The translations under genes were made by a program, and so were the position numbers. Shown piece after piece: positions 36,401 through 49,000 of a stretch of DNA of 64,000 nucleotides; the first letter of the stretch is position 1, and every line of letters begins with the position of its first letter. The notes under the pieces were generated by a model. That model saw only the letters and a program-made list of their open reading frames with translations. It ran no database searches and had not been told where the DNA came from. Source of the stretch: Echinococcus granulosus. Lineage: Eukaryota > Platyhelminthes > Cestoda > Cyclophyllidea > Taeniidae. Where the stretch lies: the NCBI RefSeq assembly GCF_000524195.1, contig NW_020170381.1, positions 667,658 through 731,657 on the forward strand. The letters are read 5' to 3'.

Positions 36401-39400
36401 TCTATGGAGGCATTTCCAAGAGTTGTGGATTTTTTTGTTTGAAGCTTAAACGTACCACTTTAAAAATTGAAGATAGTGGGAGCCACTATGTATTGTTTCA
36501 ATGACAAAATTGTCTACATGTATTTAAACAATGGTAGCTGTTGCAGTCATTTCCTGCGTACATTAATTAAATCAAAGCTGGAATAGTACGATGCCTTCTG
36601 ACAGAATTCTGGTTGTTGAATAAATGCTGTAACAACTAATACGTTTAATAATCTGATGATGAAGTAAATTTAACCTTGCCCAACTCTGAAGCAAAACACG
36701 ACACTGCTCAGCGGCGATGCAAGTACCCGTGACAATTAATACTGTGCCGAACCGCGTGCTTTAAATGCGAAGTGGTCGTATAAAAGCACATTACATTACT
36801 TTTGATACTTTTTGACTAAATATGAGCATGATTCTTGCATTACAAAAATGTTGCATTTGCTGCAGATTCAAGCTCACATTTAGCACAACATAACCTCTTT
36901 CTGAACTGTGAACTGTGAACTGCGAACTCTTTCTTACTTAGTAGGACGACTAATCCACGTATTTTACGTAGAAACAATTTCTTAGTCAACAACTGAGCTG
37001 CCAGTCCACAACTGTTCCTGATTTGTGGAATTTCAATCTGGCAAGCAGATTTGTTCTTCATCACGGGCCAACACCACGTTGGTGATGAGGGACTTACGCC
37101 TTGTAATAAACCATTAGAAATCCACCGCCGACGCCCATGCTCTGCGGATTGACCAAACCGTTGCAGAGCAATGTCACAATAGCCGCGTCAACAATGGTTC
37201 CATTTCGTTCGAGAATTTTTCTAAAATAGCATATGAGGTTGGAACCGCCAGTGATTGACCAATATGATAGAATGCATAGCCCAATTTACCAAGTGATTCC
37301 ACAATTTCTTTCCTTAATGATATTTCGTCAGTCTACAGTGTTGAAACAGAATCTGGTAAAAAATAAAGCATGAGTGAGCACATGAAACTAAATATTAATT
37401 AAACTGGAGGAGAACCATGTAGTCTTGAAGGTGTTCACAATGCAGCGGTAAAATGCGGCTACGCATAAATTACTCAAGGAAATTTGAATGATTGGTGATG
37501 ACTTTTTAAGAATATGAGTGGAGAAAAATGAGTTAATAAACATTCTAATTTTTAAAAATATTTACAGCGACTCTCAATTTGGTCTTAGAAACGTCTCCGA
37601 GACAAAGATATTTGTAGGCTCTAAAGTTCCCTCCTTCATGTAAATTAATGAAGTCGTCATTCATCTTGCATGATTAAATTTGCAATTTCTATAAAAAGGT
37701 CTTTTGTAAGGTACTTTATTTGTTGGAGTTTACAAAAAGGCAATCATATTAGCTAGTTTGTACCAAATACTTTATAAGGGAAAAAGTGGAGGGAAGGTGT
37801 GACAATTCTTGCCCCACATTTATCCTATATAAGCATTCTCTACAACGAAAATAAGCTTTGACAAACAACTTGCATTGATGATAACGTTTACTTTGCCTTT
37901 AAGCGTACTTTACCGTGGCAAAGAATTTAGGAATGTCATCTATACAATTGTGCTGCATTAAAGTAGTGGTGCTAAGAATATTTTCACAACAAGCATTGTT
38001 AGGAGAATATTGGCGCTATGGCGAAATGTAGCTCTGACGATGATCATATGAGATTGCTTCTAAAAGACCACACCAATCAAGAAAATACGGATTAACGCTA
38101 CATTTTTTATTTGATGCAATTTAATTTTGATAAAGCTTTAGTGTTAGTCGCTAGTGTTCCAATATGATTGAAAGTACTTTTTTAGCACAAGAAAGTATTA
38201 AAGAGGATATTCAAGCACTTCACGGTATTTTTTAAGATAAATTGTAGTTTACCTTCCTTGGGTAGCACATCCAGGTGCATCAGATGAAATAGCGGCCCGG
38301 TGATAGTGTCCCAGGGTGGATGGCGAGATGAACGCCAGAGGGGCCTCTGAACAAAGTAGAAAAACAACCTTACCTGAAGCACTCTGTCATAAGATGCTTG
38401 TAACAGTGTGTAAAAATCTTATTGGCAAAGGATTCCAATTATTTTTTTGCAGACACACTTTTATGGTTTACTAAAAGAAAACGCATAGTAAACAGAACCA
38501 GCTCAGAATACCCCGAAAGTCAACAAAATAACTCTATCATTCCCTAAAATTTAAGAGTATATAATGCTGTAATGAGTTTTTACATATAAACAAGATTTTC
38601 CTATCGATAGTGAAACTATGCTCTCAGAACATACTTTGATATGCGAAAGGAATTTGTTCACAATGTCCCAGTTTCAGTTATTACCGGTGAACGATAAAGG
38701 CGTATTTGTTGCACGCCACCAGTTGAGGGATTACAGCAGTGGGGCAGTTTGTGGATACCATACGTGTGCATTTATCGTTTTAGAATAAAGTCAAACAAGA
38801 AACTGTGGTTTGTTTTTAGTCCCCTAAACGAGACGAGAGACGTCCTTGCAAATATGTGCCCAACCACGCACAAGAAACCAACTATTCGTACATCAGAATA
38901 CCCCTAGTCGAAGCTTTCAATCGTGGCAGTTTTAACAAATCTAACGCCACTTCCCTTGAAGATAGAAACACTTTTTATAGTATTGATGATGATAATAAAC
39001 TATCTTACGTCTACAGATGGCTATAAAAAAGGATTTGTTGTGGTTTTCGGAAAGTTTTTATAAGATTCGAATCAGATGTTATTTTCAGACAATGCTTGCC
39101 TTCATGGAAGCATCTTAAAAGACATACCATTGATTGCAAAATGATTGGGCAAGGCAACGTCAGAGAAGAGGAGAAAGCTGAACCTAGTAAATGAAAGGAA
39201 AATCCAATCGTAAAATATTAGCAGAGCTTTAAAAAGATGATTAGTGAAAGCAGTAGTGCAGAGAGGATTGTGCCAGTCACCTCAGACCCAGTGGAAAGAT
39301 TGCCGCAAAGAGGAGGGTAGCAAAGACCAGAGCAGTAAGCATAGGCAGTGTTAGTTGGTACTATTTGGTTGCGGGTGTTCGAGTCGCCCTCCTCCACGCG

Positions 39401-39475
39401 CTCGTCCCGACCGACCACTAATCTCACCGCGATGCGATCTGCGTACGAGAACCAATCAAATGGCAGCAAATGCAT
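30483..39475 (-). CDS. GGT1: Gamma-glutamyltransferase (type II membrane ectoenzyme)
   Basis: Ten securely joined exons (38346-38253, 37220-37098, 36080-35980, 35074-34882, 34598-34300, 31995-31810, 31665-31509, 31412-31169, 31093-30980, 30641-30483) give about 556 aa matching the GGT family from LGHYHRAA to the C-terminal RKGG. Catalytic features are present: the substrate Arg in DARETAP, the autocleavage and nucleophile Thr in [23 protein letters not shown] and [11 protein letters not shown] cleaves the gamma-glutamyl bond of glutathione and transfers it to water or amino acids at the cell surface. The proenzyme self-cleaves before that Thr into two subunits. The N-terminus is less certain. 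Two small upstream exons (39475-39428, 39360-39288) would add a short tail and a membrane anchor ([16 protein letters not shown]) in matching phase, giving about 596 aa. The donor GTCTGA there is weak, and the acceptor of the 31665 exon has an alternative 24 nt upstream. Introns range from 75 to 2304 nt in the secure part. Confidence 0.92.
35356..35550 (-). other. Open frame inside GGT intron, unassigned
   Basis: A 64-codon open frame on the GGT strand in the intron between the exons at 36080-35980 and 35074-34882. The translation (for example [19 protein letters not shown]) looks protein-like, but GGT homology is continuous across the flanking exons without it. It could be an exon remnant, an alternative cassette or chance. 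Confidence 0.2.
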
Positions 39476-42400
39476 TCAGCGTGTTCGACACTTCGGTCGA
39501 CCTCACCAACCAGCCCCGTGATGCGCAGAAGCGCAATATTTGAAATGAAAATACTTGTGAATCAGGTTTTTAAGCACTTCTTAAGTGCCGTAATAAGTTT
39601 AATAGCCAGATTCTCTCCTTTTGGAATATCACAGTATTTTCAAGGGAAATTCGAAGCAATTTCCTTACATTACTAACCCATATTTCCCCAAAAAAGTGTT
39701 TCTTTTAAGCATATCTTTCTACCTTAAAGACGAAAAAAGATATATAACTCGGGGAAACATTATGTGCTTGACATACAGAAGGGTTTGATTCTACTGGCAT
39801 TTGCTGGAGGCCAACCCTTCAACGATGGCAAGACAGTGGCCACTTTTAACAAAACCGAGAGTTAAACTATCAATTAATGTATTACAGTTATAGTCCTTTT
39901 TACTCGTGTTTTATCTTTGTAGTAGACCAGGTGGGACTTTTTAATGTTGTCACGACAACGGTAAGGCAACAATTTTGTACACAGAGCCAAAGAAAAGTCC
40001 ATTGATTTTGGGTCATTTTCTCATATATTCATCTCCAGTCTAAGAGGTATCTATTTTATTTCATACGATGCTTTCACGACTTTTGCTTAAATAGGGTGCA
40101 TGGAATTCGAAGGCGAATTGTACATTTCACGAACACAATTGATTTTTTTGTAATTTTTTATCAGTAAACTGAATCACCATCAGCATTGGTTTACTTTCCG
40201 ATGCTTACCGCACCACCGTCGGGAAGTGCGCACGCGGAACGATTGTGGAGGTGGCGCCAGCACGAGAATAAACGTCCTCAATCAAGACAGCTGATACGGT
40301 GGCCGCGGAAGGGTAGCGACAGCCCTGGACACGTGGCTGCCTGCATATTCTGTGGCCCTTATCTGCACGAAACTTCTGTCTATCGCATGCATGAGTAACT
40401 TCAAATAGGCTATATCCTCTCCGGGAGTTCTGGTACCTCTCTCCTCCAGGTCTTGTAGAAACAAAACTGCTCACGCCGCCCCCCTCTACAACTATCCAAT
40501 GAGCCTGTCTTGTGACTTACAAGCCACTGCCTTACAATAGCACACAATGCATTATTACCCCATAAAATTGGCTCAAGTGCAACGATCAATGAAAGCATAT
40601 CACGTAGGTTGATAATGCTATTTACTCAAAAGTTAGCAGAGGTCCACTTGTTGTGCCGATTGAGAATAATAGTAAAGGATTCTCGTAAAAGTACTATCAT
40701 TCCGAGCTGATCAGGCAGATTGACTCATTGGCTCTGAATTATCACTGCATCAGTGCCTTTTTAAGGTGTAGAAGCACTAATTGTATTACTGAGAGTCTTG
40801 AGGCACTACGACTAATGAAGAATGAAAATGTGTAGTAAGTGCGGTCTTCTCAGTAGGAAAGGGTTTTACGTCTTTTTCTAGATTAGACCTCCGTGTTTTC
40901 TGTAGGGAACTTAAGCTTATTTAACTTGCGAAAATGACATTTGCAAACCCTAGTTCCAAACGCAATTTAATCCCTGCAGTTTTTCCACATCCCACCAACT
41001 TATGTAGGGTTGATTATGTTTTCGAAGCTAAAGTGAGGTCCGCTCTCTCTTCCAGTTGCATTTCTTTAAACTCCAGTTCTGGTTTAAATGCTGAAAATAA
41101 GTTTAGCCAAAAAATTACAGTAGCAAAGCACATTAAATGGAAAACCACGGGCATCATTAGATATTTACACCCATTAACAAACAATAACAAACAAAAATGG
41201 AGTATGAAGGGGGATTTGATATTTACCTTCGATTGTAAATCAACCTATCAGTGAGTAATGCCATACGTCCTGTGATATTTTGTCTAACTAGGAGAATCTG
41301 AATTTGTCGGACCGTATAAACTTCTAAATTTGCGAAGAAGAAATAAGTAAAAAGCAACTTTATTTTAAAGAAATGTCCACAACTCCACGGGCACTTTCTC
41401 CCTGAATTTGCTCTATGTCTTAACTTATTATCCGATTTCTGAGCTTTCTCCACCTGGTTACTACTCTGAGCAAGTTATCACTGTTGCTAAACATGGTTAA
41501 AAAGTGCACATGTGTATATTGCGTAAAGGAAACACAATGTGCAAGCACAAGGGAAAACTTTGCAGGTAATAGTGGCATTAAAGTGAAGAGCCCACTCACG
41601 CAACCAGTGAGGTTCATGCACCATATAAGTACGTTTCTTCCGAGGAGCCCTTGCCTTTGCGCGCAATTCGGCCACACCGACGAGGTGATGGCAATTGTAA
41701 TGCCAGCTTGAAGGCGCCAAATTTAGGTCACTCAAACTACAGGTCTAAGGTTTTTATAAACACCGGTACAAACATTTAAGCCATTAGGTGTTGAATAGTG
41801 CAGCGGTCCTACTAAGTAAAGAACTTAAATAAATAAAAGACGAATGGCACATTGTTAGAAGCGCGGATTTTGACACCATTTGAATGAACACTCTGTTTAA
41901 TTAATTAGAAGGAAAAACGAACTTCGAACTAGTCACGATTCACACCGTGTTTTCGTTCAAGTTTTACTTACTTAACTGTGTTATAACTTACTTATTTGGC
42001 ATGATTTTCTACTGTCCAGAAATCATTTGAACCACCTGCATTACCAAAAGTCTTGATAGTTATTCCCGTTATCGTTGCCTCTGCTGCCTTGAGGCAAAAC
42101 ACTTCGAAGGTGGAGTAATTACCCCAATAGGCTTCACCGCAGCATGTTATGGGTGGTCAAGTACATGTCACGCCTTTAGCAAACGAACAAATCAACACAG
42201 TAACATTTATTAAACTATACGAAAAAGCAGTCCACGTTCAATGTCTCCGTTATTTAGCGTGATAATAATTTTACATAAATGGCCAAATTTTGCAAATTAA
42301 GAAAAATTGGCACCACCCTGATATTATATCGCGATGTATGGCTCAAAAAATCTGGCTTTAATTTGCCCCATTTAGCATGTAATCAGCATTAAATAGTGAG

Positions 42401-42778
42401 ACGACCTGTAGTAGTGGCAGCAACTCTCGTATGTTACCCACACGGACGTGCAATCACACATTAGCTTGTTTTGTGCCGGTTTTATAATTCAGCATACACT
42501 GTAAGCGAGATTGCAGGGACAGCAATTTTATGACTGCTCATTAAATCACTTCATTTTAACCACCCTAGTGGAAAATCTCAACATTTGCATTTAAAATTAA
42601 AGGCAAATACGATGCGGGAAATGCCAACCTCAATTGTTTGTGTTTTCTTTCGAGAATGGCATTCAACATTTTATACGAAGCACAAAAACCACAGTGTAAA
42701 TGGATAAGTTGAGTCGCAAATATTACATAAATTCATGCCCTATCTCCATGATTAATTACGGAATAGAAACCCTTAACA
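39476..42778. other. Region upstream of GGT with repeat copy 6 and G+C-rich islands
   Basis: Repeat copy 6 lies at about 39787-39890. A G+C-rich block at 40200-40480 has open frames on both strands and, on the minus strand, an exon-like end with a GTAAGC donor at 40208. The upstream part reads well in one frame (EDIAYLKLLMHAIDRSFVQ) and the end in another (AGATSTIVPRAHFPTVV), so no clean exon can be drawn. A second block at 41600-41720 is open in several frames on both strands. Either may be a 5' exon or promoter region of GGT or of an unseen gene. Confidence 0.35.
39787..39890 (-). repeat. Dispersed repeat, copy 6 (5' fragment)
   Basis: On the minus strand it reads GTAATAC..GATAGTTTAACTCTCGGTTTTG..AAAAGTGG, matching the first 60-70 bp of copies 2 and 3. 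The distal half is not recognisable. Confidence 0.5.
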
Positions 42779-44228
42779 TTGGCTATAGGCACAACAACAA
42801 CAGCATTTAGGGTGATGGGATATCTTCTTACCAGAAAAGGTAGTGCAGTTTGCAGTCGTCTACACCGCTATTTGAGGAGTTTATGGTTCTGTGACAATTT
42901 GCCAAGGCGATGCTTTTATTACTTAGTTAACTGCTTTGATGTATTTTCAGGGTCAATGCAAATCGCATTTGAACGCAGCACACCTACAATTAACCAACAC
43001 CGACATGAGACGGTCAAAGTTATGACCGAATGAGTCGCACCCGAGGAGTGCGGCGCTTTTGTTGGGTAGCACAGCTTCAAATGAGAATTAATCTATTTTA
43101 AAATTAAAGGGACTGTCGACACGGGAATGAGTTGAACGCCTAGACAAATCTTGGAGTTTTCCCCATACAGGAGCAAAAATTAAACCAGTCAAGGTGATTC
43201 GGATGTTTGGCAGGTTTTTAGGCCAAAGAAAGTCACAATCTAATGCTTCCGGAGCATCTCAATCCCGTAAACAGTTGGGATTTTGTCTTCTGGTAATATT
43301 CACTTACGCAAAAAATCGCCTCGTGATAAAGACTTTCGACCAAATATTCTGTAAAAAATGGAATTCCATTTTTACCTAAATTAGCGGGCATTTCTTACCT
43401 AACGTAAACATCGCAACTTATAATTTGATGTGTTTCCCAATAAGTAGAAGTCACGTAGCCATCCTGAGTACTTCGATTCAAAATCCCTTCGTCACTCCTG
43501 CCATCTGTATTGTGGGCTACTAATGAACAATTTTGTGGTCTTTAAAAACCTCGGATTTACGCTAGAGACGGTGAATTGGTCAATAAAATTATCAAAAATG
43601 ATTGCCAGAGAACGGGTCTCCACAGATCCAGTGTTACAGCTTCTTAAAATTTTAGCATCGTCAGCAATTTGGACTTCAATGGATTGTCGCTATCGTCCAT
43701 TGGAGGTTCTATCTTTCAATTTAAAGTATCCATTTTGTCGAGGAATTGTCAGGTATTTGACTCAAGGCCAAAATACACTTAATAATTAATTAGACTTGTC
43801 AATTCCTCTAAAAACGGCTTGTTCTTTTCTCCATCCATTTCCAAAATTTGTTCAGATCTCTTCCATATTTGTGTGATAATTTATTAGTAGCGTGGACGTG
43901 GAGTAAATGTTGTCTAATTCAGAAATTTGCAAATAATTATTTAAATATGATAACGCGATCAAGCGTATTAACTTGGGAATGCAATAAGGCTGGGCTGTGT
44001 TTACCCTTGTTTCTGATTTTGGATTTATTAATGTCTTTTAACTCATTCCAACTTCTAACTATAAAATCAGAGTCTAAGAAAGAAGACTCAGTGATCTTTG
44101 TAAACTGGAAAGTCATTCCATCTTACTGGGGATACTGTTTATTCTGTCGCTCAAATTCATTCGGGGAGAAGTTAGATGCCATCGTACGGAGCATTCTGGA
44201 GAATGACAAATCTGACAATCCAATTTAG
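42779..44228 (+). CDS. Candidate multi-exon gene, product not recognised
   Basis: The best-supported part is two exons: one ending at 43752 (donor AG|GTATTTG; it reads in frame from about 43568) and one at 43856-44228 (acceptor TTTGTTCAG, phase matched, stop at 44226-44228). Together they read KILASSAIWTSMDC, KYPFCRGIVRSLPYLCDN, then a hydrophobic stretch AGLCLPLFLILDLLMSF and a charged C-terminus. An upstream exon-like segment starts at 43173 after a good acceptor (CCCCATACAG) and reads VIRMFGRFLGQRKSQSNAS up to a GTAATA donor at 43291. A further open frame at 42779-43033 precedes it. I could not join the upstream pieces. LPYLCDNLLVAW faintly recalls PEX11-family membrane proteins, but peroxisomes are reported to be missing in parasitic flatworms, so I do not claim this. 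Treat as a low-confidence gene. Confidence 0.35.
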
Positions 44229-45395
44229 ATTAATGAGGCTGCAAAGTGGCATGGTAGAGTAAATTAACTTAAATATGTGGACAGGTTGTGTTTGTGCTTC
44301 CCAAGGGGAAGTAATTTGAGAGCTAAGGCCTAGTCCTTACTTATCATAACAAAGTATGTTTTAAATGATGCCAACTAGCACATCATGGTATGAATTTCGT
44401 AGGAAATACTGCTGGCTAGGTACTCCAATTACTGAGGCTATCAGTCATTAGGCATTTCAGTTCTTATTACCAAATATGACATTCTTTGTATTTCGTGTTA
44501 CTGATACTGCATTATCGTAAGCTAATTCCATATTGCATTCAATTAACACGTGATTAGCAGTGAGAACTGTTCCATCGCACATCCACGTTGAAACCGCCCT
44601 TGTCATTACAACTTGCGAACTAACACAATTGAGGTGAAACAAATCCGAGCAGTGCTAAAACTGCAGCATGCATGCCGTGGCAGGTTTTATCTCTACCTTC
44701 AAAAATGAATACCCCAAGTTGATTATTTTATACTTGTAGCCTGAAAGGCTATCTGGATGTTTGATATAGCCCTCTAGAGTAAATAACTTCATTTAAACCC
44801 ACTAAACTTTGCAAATTCACCTTTTATATTTGTGAGGATGTGACTTATCTTAAGTAATTTGGCGAAAGGAGTCACTTACAATGCAATAAAAGTGCGCCGA
44901 ACGACGACGCTCCTCTTTATCGATAATATGTTATGCACACCAAGCCCTCTTTTTATATTTGTGTACCATTTGGCGTTATGACTTGCCCACTTTATCCCCA
45001 TAACATCCTACGAAATGAGGGTTTCAAGTGAACTGCATGGTAGATGACGAAAGTGGTGCACCCCTGTTGATGGACTTGGATGGAAAGCATAGTTAATTCA
45101 TCCGCGCCTCTCACCATCGGTTTATTTGGATGCAGAATAAAAAAATAGTGCTTTGGATTTCAACCGTGACAAAGTCAGTAATGAAATTAATCATTTGATT
45201 GCAGGACTCAGATTGCGTCTATTAGGCCAATGAGGATTCTCACATGTTGCTCAAAGCCCAAACGTGCGCACGCATACGATCACACACATTTCTCAGTGGA
45301 TTTTCAGTTAACACATCGCTTTTGTATGCATTCGCGCAACCGAGTGCGTAAGTTTCACAAGGCGACGCTGAAGCCTTCACTCCATCCACTGTCAA
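44229..45395. other. Intergenic region, nothing recognised
   Basis: A+T-rich sequence between the candidate gene at 42.8-44.2 kb and the single-exon gene. Only short open frames without protein-like composition. Confidence 0.6.
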
Positions 45396-46073
45396 ATGTC
45401 CGCCGCTCCAGTTCGCTTTGAAGAGGTGGCCTACAACTATGGATTTATTCCTGTGGAGCCGCATACAAACCGTGGCTACTGTCTCGTGTATCGTCTCTTT
45501 AAGGAGTGCATGGAGGAGCCAGGCAAGGTTGTGCTAATTCGAGGAAATGAGTGGGTTATTCAAATGAAGGACATCAGTGGACCGATGGAGGAACGTGAAA
45601 AAATCACCATTTTTAGTCAGGATATAATTGACTACTATCCCTTCAACTTCAAGAGCAAGGCCGTTGGCTTCTTAATTCAAGCTAGGCGACGCTCAAAGAC
45701 GGGCTACTGGTTCGTTGTGTTCCGGAGGGAAGGACAGCTTGAAGCATTTTGTTCCTTCCTCTATTGGCTCATCTATGGGCAGTTACCACGGCACGGGCGG
45801 TCCCTCTCTCCCAATCGCGGCTCTCGATCCTACAGTCGCTATCACACCTCACCGCCCAGACAGCACTCCAGACCACGATCTCAGGTTTACACTGATCGAC
45901 ACGGTTCGAGGTACCGGGAGCACGAATCCGTAGTAATCTCGTGCAATTCTTCCGGCCTCACTGTTTACAAGCCTGGGTCCCTCAGGACCTCTTATTCTCC
46001 TTCATACACCTACGACGAATCATCAGACCATCACAGACGTTCACGCTCCGTTGAACGCCCATGGTACTACTGA
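45396..46073 (+). CDS. Single-exon 225-aa protein, unknown function
   Basis: An uninterrupted frame of 226 codons including stop, with no need for splicing, unlike every other gene here. I do not recognise the family. The first about 130 residues alternate predicted beta-strand segments (CLVYRLFKECM, KVVLIRGNEWVIQMKDI, KITIFSQDIIDYYPF, KAVGFLIQARRRSK, YWFVVFRREGQ) and end in an amphipathic helix (LEAFCSFLYWLI). That order resembles a PH/PTB-like fold, but it is inference from pattern only. Residues from about 132 on are basic and rich in Ser, Arg, Tyr and His, with RS/SR dipeptides (RSLSPNRGSRSYSRYH, HHRRSRSVERP), a composition seen in RNA-binding or phosphorylated disordered tails. Codon use and protein-like composition support a real gene. 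The ATG at 45396 is the first in the frame near the domain. Confidence 0.75.
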   Translation: MSAAPVRFEEVAYNYGFIPVEPHTNRGYCLVYRLFKECMEEPGKVVLIRGNEWVIQMKDISGPMEEREKITIFSQDIIDYYPFNFKSKAVGFLIQARRRSKTGYWFVVFRREGQLEAFCSFLYWLIYGQLPRHGRSLSPNRGSRSYSRYHTSPPRQHSRPRSQVYTDRHGSRYREHESVVISCNSSGLTVYKPGSLRTSYSPSYTYDESSDHHRRSRSVERPWYY

Positions 46074-49000
46074 GGCAAAACCAGTGATCTTGATTTCGCT
46101 GTGTAGCTATGGTCCATTTGCTGGTCGCCGGGGGCAACCATTTTGGGACTTTAGTTGATTTTTTTCATTTGTGCAAGTTCCTCTAACCGAAAATCAGATG
46201 ACTATACACGAATGAAGCAGTTGTTTATTGATGTAATTCAAGGTTCTTACTGGGGCTTAATTGTTCCCAAATTAAAAAGAATAATATATCATGATTGTCA
46301 TTAGATGGGGAGGCGTGTCAAACGTATTGCGATTTTTGAATTTAGTAAACGGTTTTGGGTTGTACCATAAATTTTATCAAGTATCAACCTTCGCCACAAT
46401 TGTGCGCAAAGCTAGCTAACTCACGGTGACGTAGCACTGCAATAGGGAGCCCACCCGAGAGCTATTTTCTGCATCGGATTGAATATTTCCAGTTTCATTT
46501 CAAAGCATTAAAACACCCTATTATTACTACCGTCCTCAAATCGCATGGATAAATTGTCGTCAATTTCGAATCAAAACTAAGTTTCATACCTTTAAATGTA
46601 AAAGGGATCCAATTAATAAGGGAAAATAATTCTCCTCAGGCTGAAGTAACTGAACAAGCGTAAATGTTTCCGAATGACTTGTCGAAATTAAAATGTTATC
46701 TAAAGTGGAAGTCTTATAACCGAAATGGCAACACATTCTACCATACCCGTTGGTAAGCCTTAGATGGTCACAGTTCGTGAGTTATCCCTGAACTTTCTCC
46801 GGCTTTGATAGCTGTGTATAGCAACACTGAGGAATTTAGAGATCCACATCCTTACAGCCACAACATCACGTATAACACTACTAACGGGCACGAAAGTTTC
46901 GTTACTGGTAGAATAGTTGTTTAAACAGATCTAATTAAATTTATTGTTTACAGACATAAGGCTCACTGCCCATTCCCCTCAAATAAAACTTCGATTGGAA
47001 CTCTCGATGCAGCATTTGATCGGATCCAAAGAGTATGTAAACCAGAAACACATATTGGCTATTTTGTGAACATAATCAAAGACCTATAGCACCCTTCATT
47101 TCAGTAGACGTGGTCAAATTTCCCCAAAAATAGAGAGCAACTTAATCACAAATTGTCTTCTGTTTAAATCCCTGATCAATCTTATTAACTAACTCAGGTA
47201 CATTCAAACACTGAGAGGAGGGATTTTTATTACTTAGTATAATTTGATAAAACAATATAGTGACGATGTAGAAAAAGTAGCTGTGAGTGCGATGTGAAGG
47301 GGTTCCCTACCAATTTGACAGGCATGCATTGATAGGCTTAGCGACAAATGGTGTTCTACAAGAGAGCACTCATGCCTCCGACTCCAACACCCCTCAGAGG
47401 CAATCGGAGCCCTGTCAACAAATCATATGAAGCGTCATCACAAGCTCGTAATTACGCCTTCTTCCCTTGGCGCAATCCGTAAAGTAGCCCCCTGCCCTTA
47501 GAAGGCGAGAATAGCGCATCAGGGCAAATCACACGCCTCTCCTCGATGCCGTTACTCAGGTGGAGCAGTCCTACTTTTTAAGCGAAGCAACTTTGTGCAT
47601 CTGTATTGTGTTAGACCTTCAAAAATCTCCGGCTCACTAAAAACTAGAGTTCGAAACAAAGCCTTAGTATTCGTATTCCATAAAATTCGTGTTCTAAAAC
47701 GATAGTATGGCAAGGATGCAAGAGCTATCTGGAAACCTGCAAGAATTATGTATGGCTGTAAAATAACCGCAAATTATTGCGTACAAAGAAAATAGATGAA
47801 ATTCTAGAATAACGGCTATGTAGAAGTGGTAAAAACTCCACATTATCACAAAAGCGGTTAATTTTACGAATATGCATCCAGTACCCCCCGCATTTTTCTA
47901 AAGCAGCTTACCTGAACACAACGCATCCTGAGCGTGAGAATACAGATTTCTAGAAAAAAAAATAACAATGCGATCTGGGGCTTGAGCACTCTATCTCTGA
48001 CAATACAATTCAGCCATGTCGATGATTTGACGGGTTGGAATTAGGTAAATAACTCGCTAGTTTGAAATGAGTAGTATGCACTCCACATGAAGTCTGCTGC
48101 CCACAGATGAAAAGTGCGAACCTACCCAGAATTAAATGCTAAAGAAGAAAAAGATTGAAAAAACAACCCTTCGGCCCTACTCCCATTAACTGTCAATGTA
48201 ATCCGAAAGGCACCGCCCCTGAAACGCTAGGATTATTGACCTTATGTGCATAAAATACTTATTCTACTCATTTGTATCAGTAATGCAACGATAAACACGC
48301 CTTGACATGGAAAGCCAAGATGCAGCAGCGAATATAACAGAACGCAGAATCGCCTGGTCGGCGGCTATTAGAAACTCGGCCCCGGGAAAATGACGACGCA
48401 ATAAACCCTATATCAATCCCGTACAGAGATCCCAAACTCTGCATTGACTTTATAATAATGCGCACAAGTCATTGAATCATATAGCTACACGGGTTCAGAA
48501 CCATCGTCATCACCAAGGTCTGTATCCAAATTAGGAAGCTTCAAGAAGTAACAGTCTTACATCTAATAATATCTATGAACACTGATGTCAGCTCTGACTC
48601 AGATAGAATAACCCTTAATTCGCTCTCCTCTAAGAAAGCTGAGATCACTAGTTATACACCAAGTTCACAGCCCCTTAAAGAAAAGGCCAACGCGTAAAAC
48701 CGCGTGCCTAAATGAGATTAAGACCCTTGAAGCTACAAGACCAGCCTAATCATTGTCAGTTTAGCCCTATGAAGAATAGATGAAACTGTATTATCAACAC
48801 ACCAAGTCGGTACCTTAAACCAAAGGCCGTAATTTTCATGACTAAGAAGTGTAAAAGCCTACTGGATGTGGATAAACAAAGTTGTGTATAAGGCTAGAAA
48901 CTGCGCCCTTATATTTAACGTCCACTAACTCGAAAGAAGCATATTCAGAAACAGATAAGACCCTGTAGTTAAGGAAAGGAATAAATATTTAAAGGGCTAG

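Noticed and set aside
36840..37064. 74-codon minus-strand frame next to a GGT exon
   Set aside because: It lies in the intron after the exon ending at 37098. GGT homology continues in the next exon without it.
39308..39400. tRNA-like T-arm (GGGTG-TTCGAGT-CGCCC) with flanking GAGGAGGG/CCCTCCTC
   Set aside because: The T-arm can pair, but the D-loop-like TTAGTTGG lies only about 25 nt upstream and no anticodon arm or proper acceptor stem fits. It overlaps the probable first exons of GGT.
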